Positions 63,177-64,000 of a stretch of 64,000 bases of DNA are shown here, piece after piece. Below the pieces are notes generated by a model, which did no database searches, had not been told where the DNA came from, and saw only the letters and a program-made list of their open reading frames with translations. Both the position numbers and the translations under genes were made by a program. Each line of letters opens with the position of its first letter. Position 1 is the first letter of the stretch. Origin of the DNA: Tyto alba (Eukaryota; Chordata; Aves; Strigiformes; Tytonidae); contig NW_024881324.1 in assembly GCF_018691265.1 (NCBI RefSeq), positions 7,071,730 to 7,135,729 of the forward strand, in the 5' to 3' direction.

Positions 63177-64000
63177 TATTTTGCTACAGTGCATGCTTAT
63201 ATACATTAAAGTATATCTTCGGTGCCAAAATGGACATCCATTGAGATCTAAGCATATTTCCTTTAAAGTGGCTCTTTGTAAGCATACCTACTTATTCCTG
63301 TCATCTTTATCTGCTCCCTCTGCATGAGAAGGGAATGCAGACCTTCTTCCTCTTAACACGTCAGGAATTTTAAACCCTGTGGGACAGCACACAAATACAC
63401 TCTCTGGGACAGCTAATGACTTTGTCCTGTTGCTCACGTGAAAAGCTGTTTTGCCTTGATTTCAGCCTTTGTTCTAGGAGATGCTCATTCTAGTAAAAAT
63501 GGCAAATAATTGAAACATTTTTCTTTTGTGCAGATTCATTAATAGGCCCAGGCCTCCCAATTAACTGCATTGCTGGAAGTAAGCGGAATATCCCACTTGC
63601 AGAATGATGCTGGGATTAGCAGCAGAAAGATAACTCCCAAGTAGGCAGTTTCTTCCGTCCAGCTGAACTACTTCTGATGTAGGAAATCAAGTGTTGCTTT
63701 TATTTTATAAGCAAACATGACTAGGAGGATTCTAGCTAGAGCACATCTTGTGCACGTTTTCTAATTGTCCATGTAGTTGGTGGAGTGATGTTAGCCAATA
63801 AAAAGGTACGAATAGTTTCCTAATTGGATGGTTGGACTCTAATGCATCAGAATCATCTTTTGTCTCTGTTGCTAATGTGCAGTGCCATTCCCAGTTTCAT
63901 GTTCATTTCTGATTTCACAGGCTGTAACTTTCTGAAAACATCTTTATTCCTCTTGTCCAGAAGAGACCGCAAGAGTTTCTGCCAAGGGCTTGATTTGCTG

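Larger units (their letters stand above)
55270..64000. other. non-coding stretch, no gene seen
   Basis: AT-rich, with many T-runs (55553, 56295, 58520, 59612, 60062, 63146), AT repeats and the small perfect palindromes at 60548 and 62693. The 127-codon frame at 61963-62346 has no recognisable domain. The exon-like interval at 61420 is the only splice-type signal I marked here. Confidence 0.65.

Noticed and set aside
1..64000. CRISPR array, phage, operon or other prokaryote-type system
   Set aside because: No regularly spaced repeats with unique spacers, no dense co-directional coding and no Shine-Dalgarno-led genes. CR1 elements place the window in a bird nuclear genome.

Overview
This looks like non-coding DNA from a bird nuclear genome. 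The main evidence is five fragments of CR1 LINE retrotransposons at about 11350, 22147, 32506, 51784 and 55111. Their 3' ends have the avian form, with a 3' terminus resembling ATTCTGTG and the phrase GGTTTGGGTTGGAAGGGACC. The two fragments at 32506 and 55111 have the style I associate with Neoaves rather than chicken, but I cannot fix the species. Base composition is AT-rich. There are many A- or T-homopolymers, a tetranucleotide microsatellite, and no compact gene arrangement.

I found no protein-coding gene, exon chain, rRNA, tRNA, CRISPR array or bacterial-type operon that I can support. The longest open frames (up to about 170 codons) are T-rich or low-complexity and have no recognisable domain. 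They are what chance gives in 64 kb of AT-rich DNA. The window is therefore most simply a long intron or an intergenic stretch. One short exon-like interval (61420-61474) with good splice-site matches is noted as a weak candidate.

Layout: 1-11 kb is unique-looking AT-rich sequence with A-rich tracts, a C-rich/poly-A compound tract (4921-4960) and a possible reverse-strand LTR fragment (about 7130-7260). 11-22.5 kb has an old CR1 fragment, several A-runs, a candidate conserved non-coding block (about 17880-18380), a CpG-containing GC-rich patch with a neat stem-loop (19590-19830), and a second CR1. 22.5-38 kb is mostly featureless with a third CR1. 38.2-38.5 kb is a second GC-rich, CpG-containing patch. 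38.5-52 kb is AT-rich with a 22-G homopolymer, a striking inverted repeat at 45060-45137 and an AT-rich candidate conserved element near 47400-47560. 52-64 kb has a (CTAT)n microsatellite, a fifth CR1, many T-runs and several perfect small palindromes.

There is no set of genes here whose joint action could be described. The observations most worth checking are the reversal of homopolymer polarity (A-runs on the left, T-runs on the right of about 21.5-25.8 kb), the long-armed inverted repeats, the two GC-rich patches, and the blocks that read like conserved non-coding elements. All conservation statements are inferences from sequence texture, because no alignment could be run.
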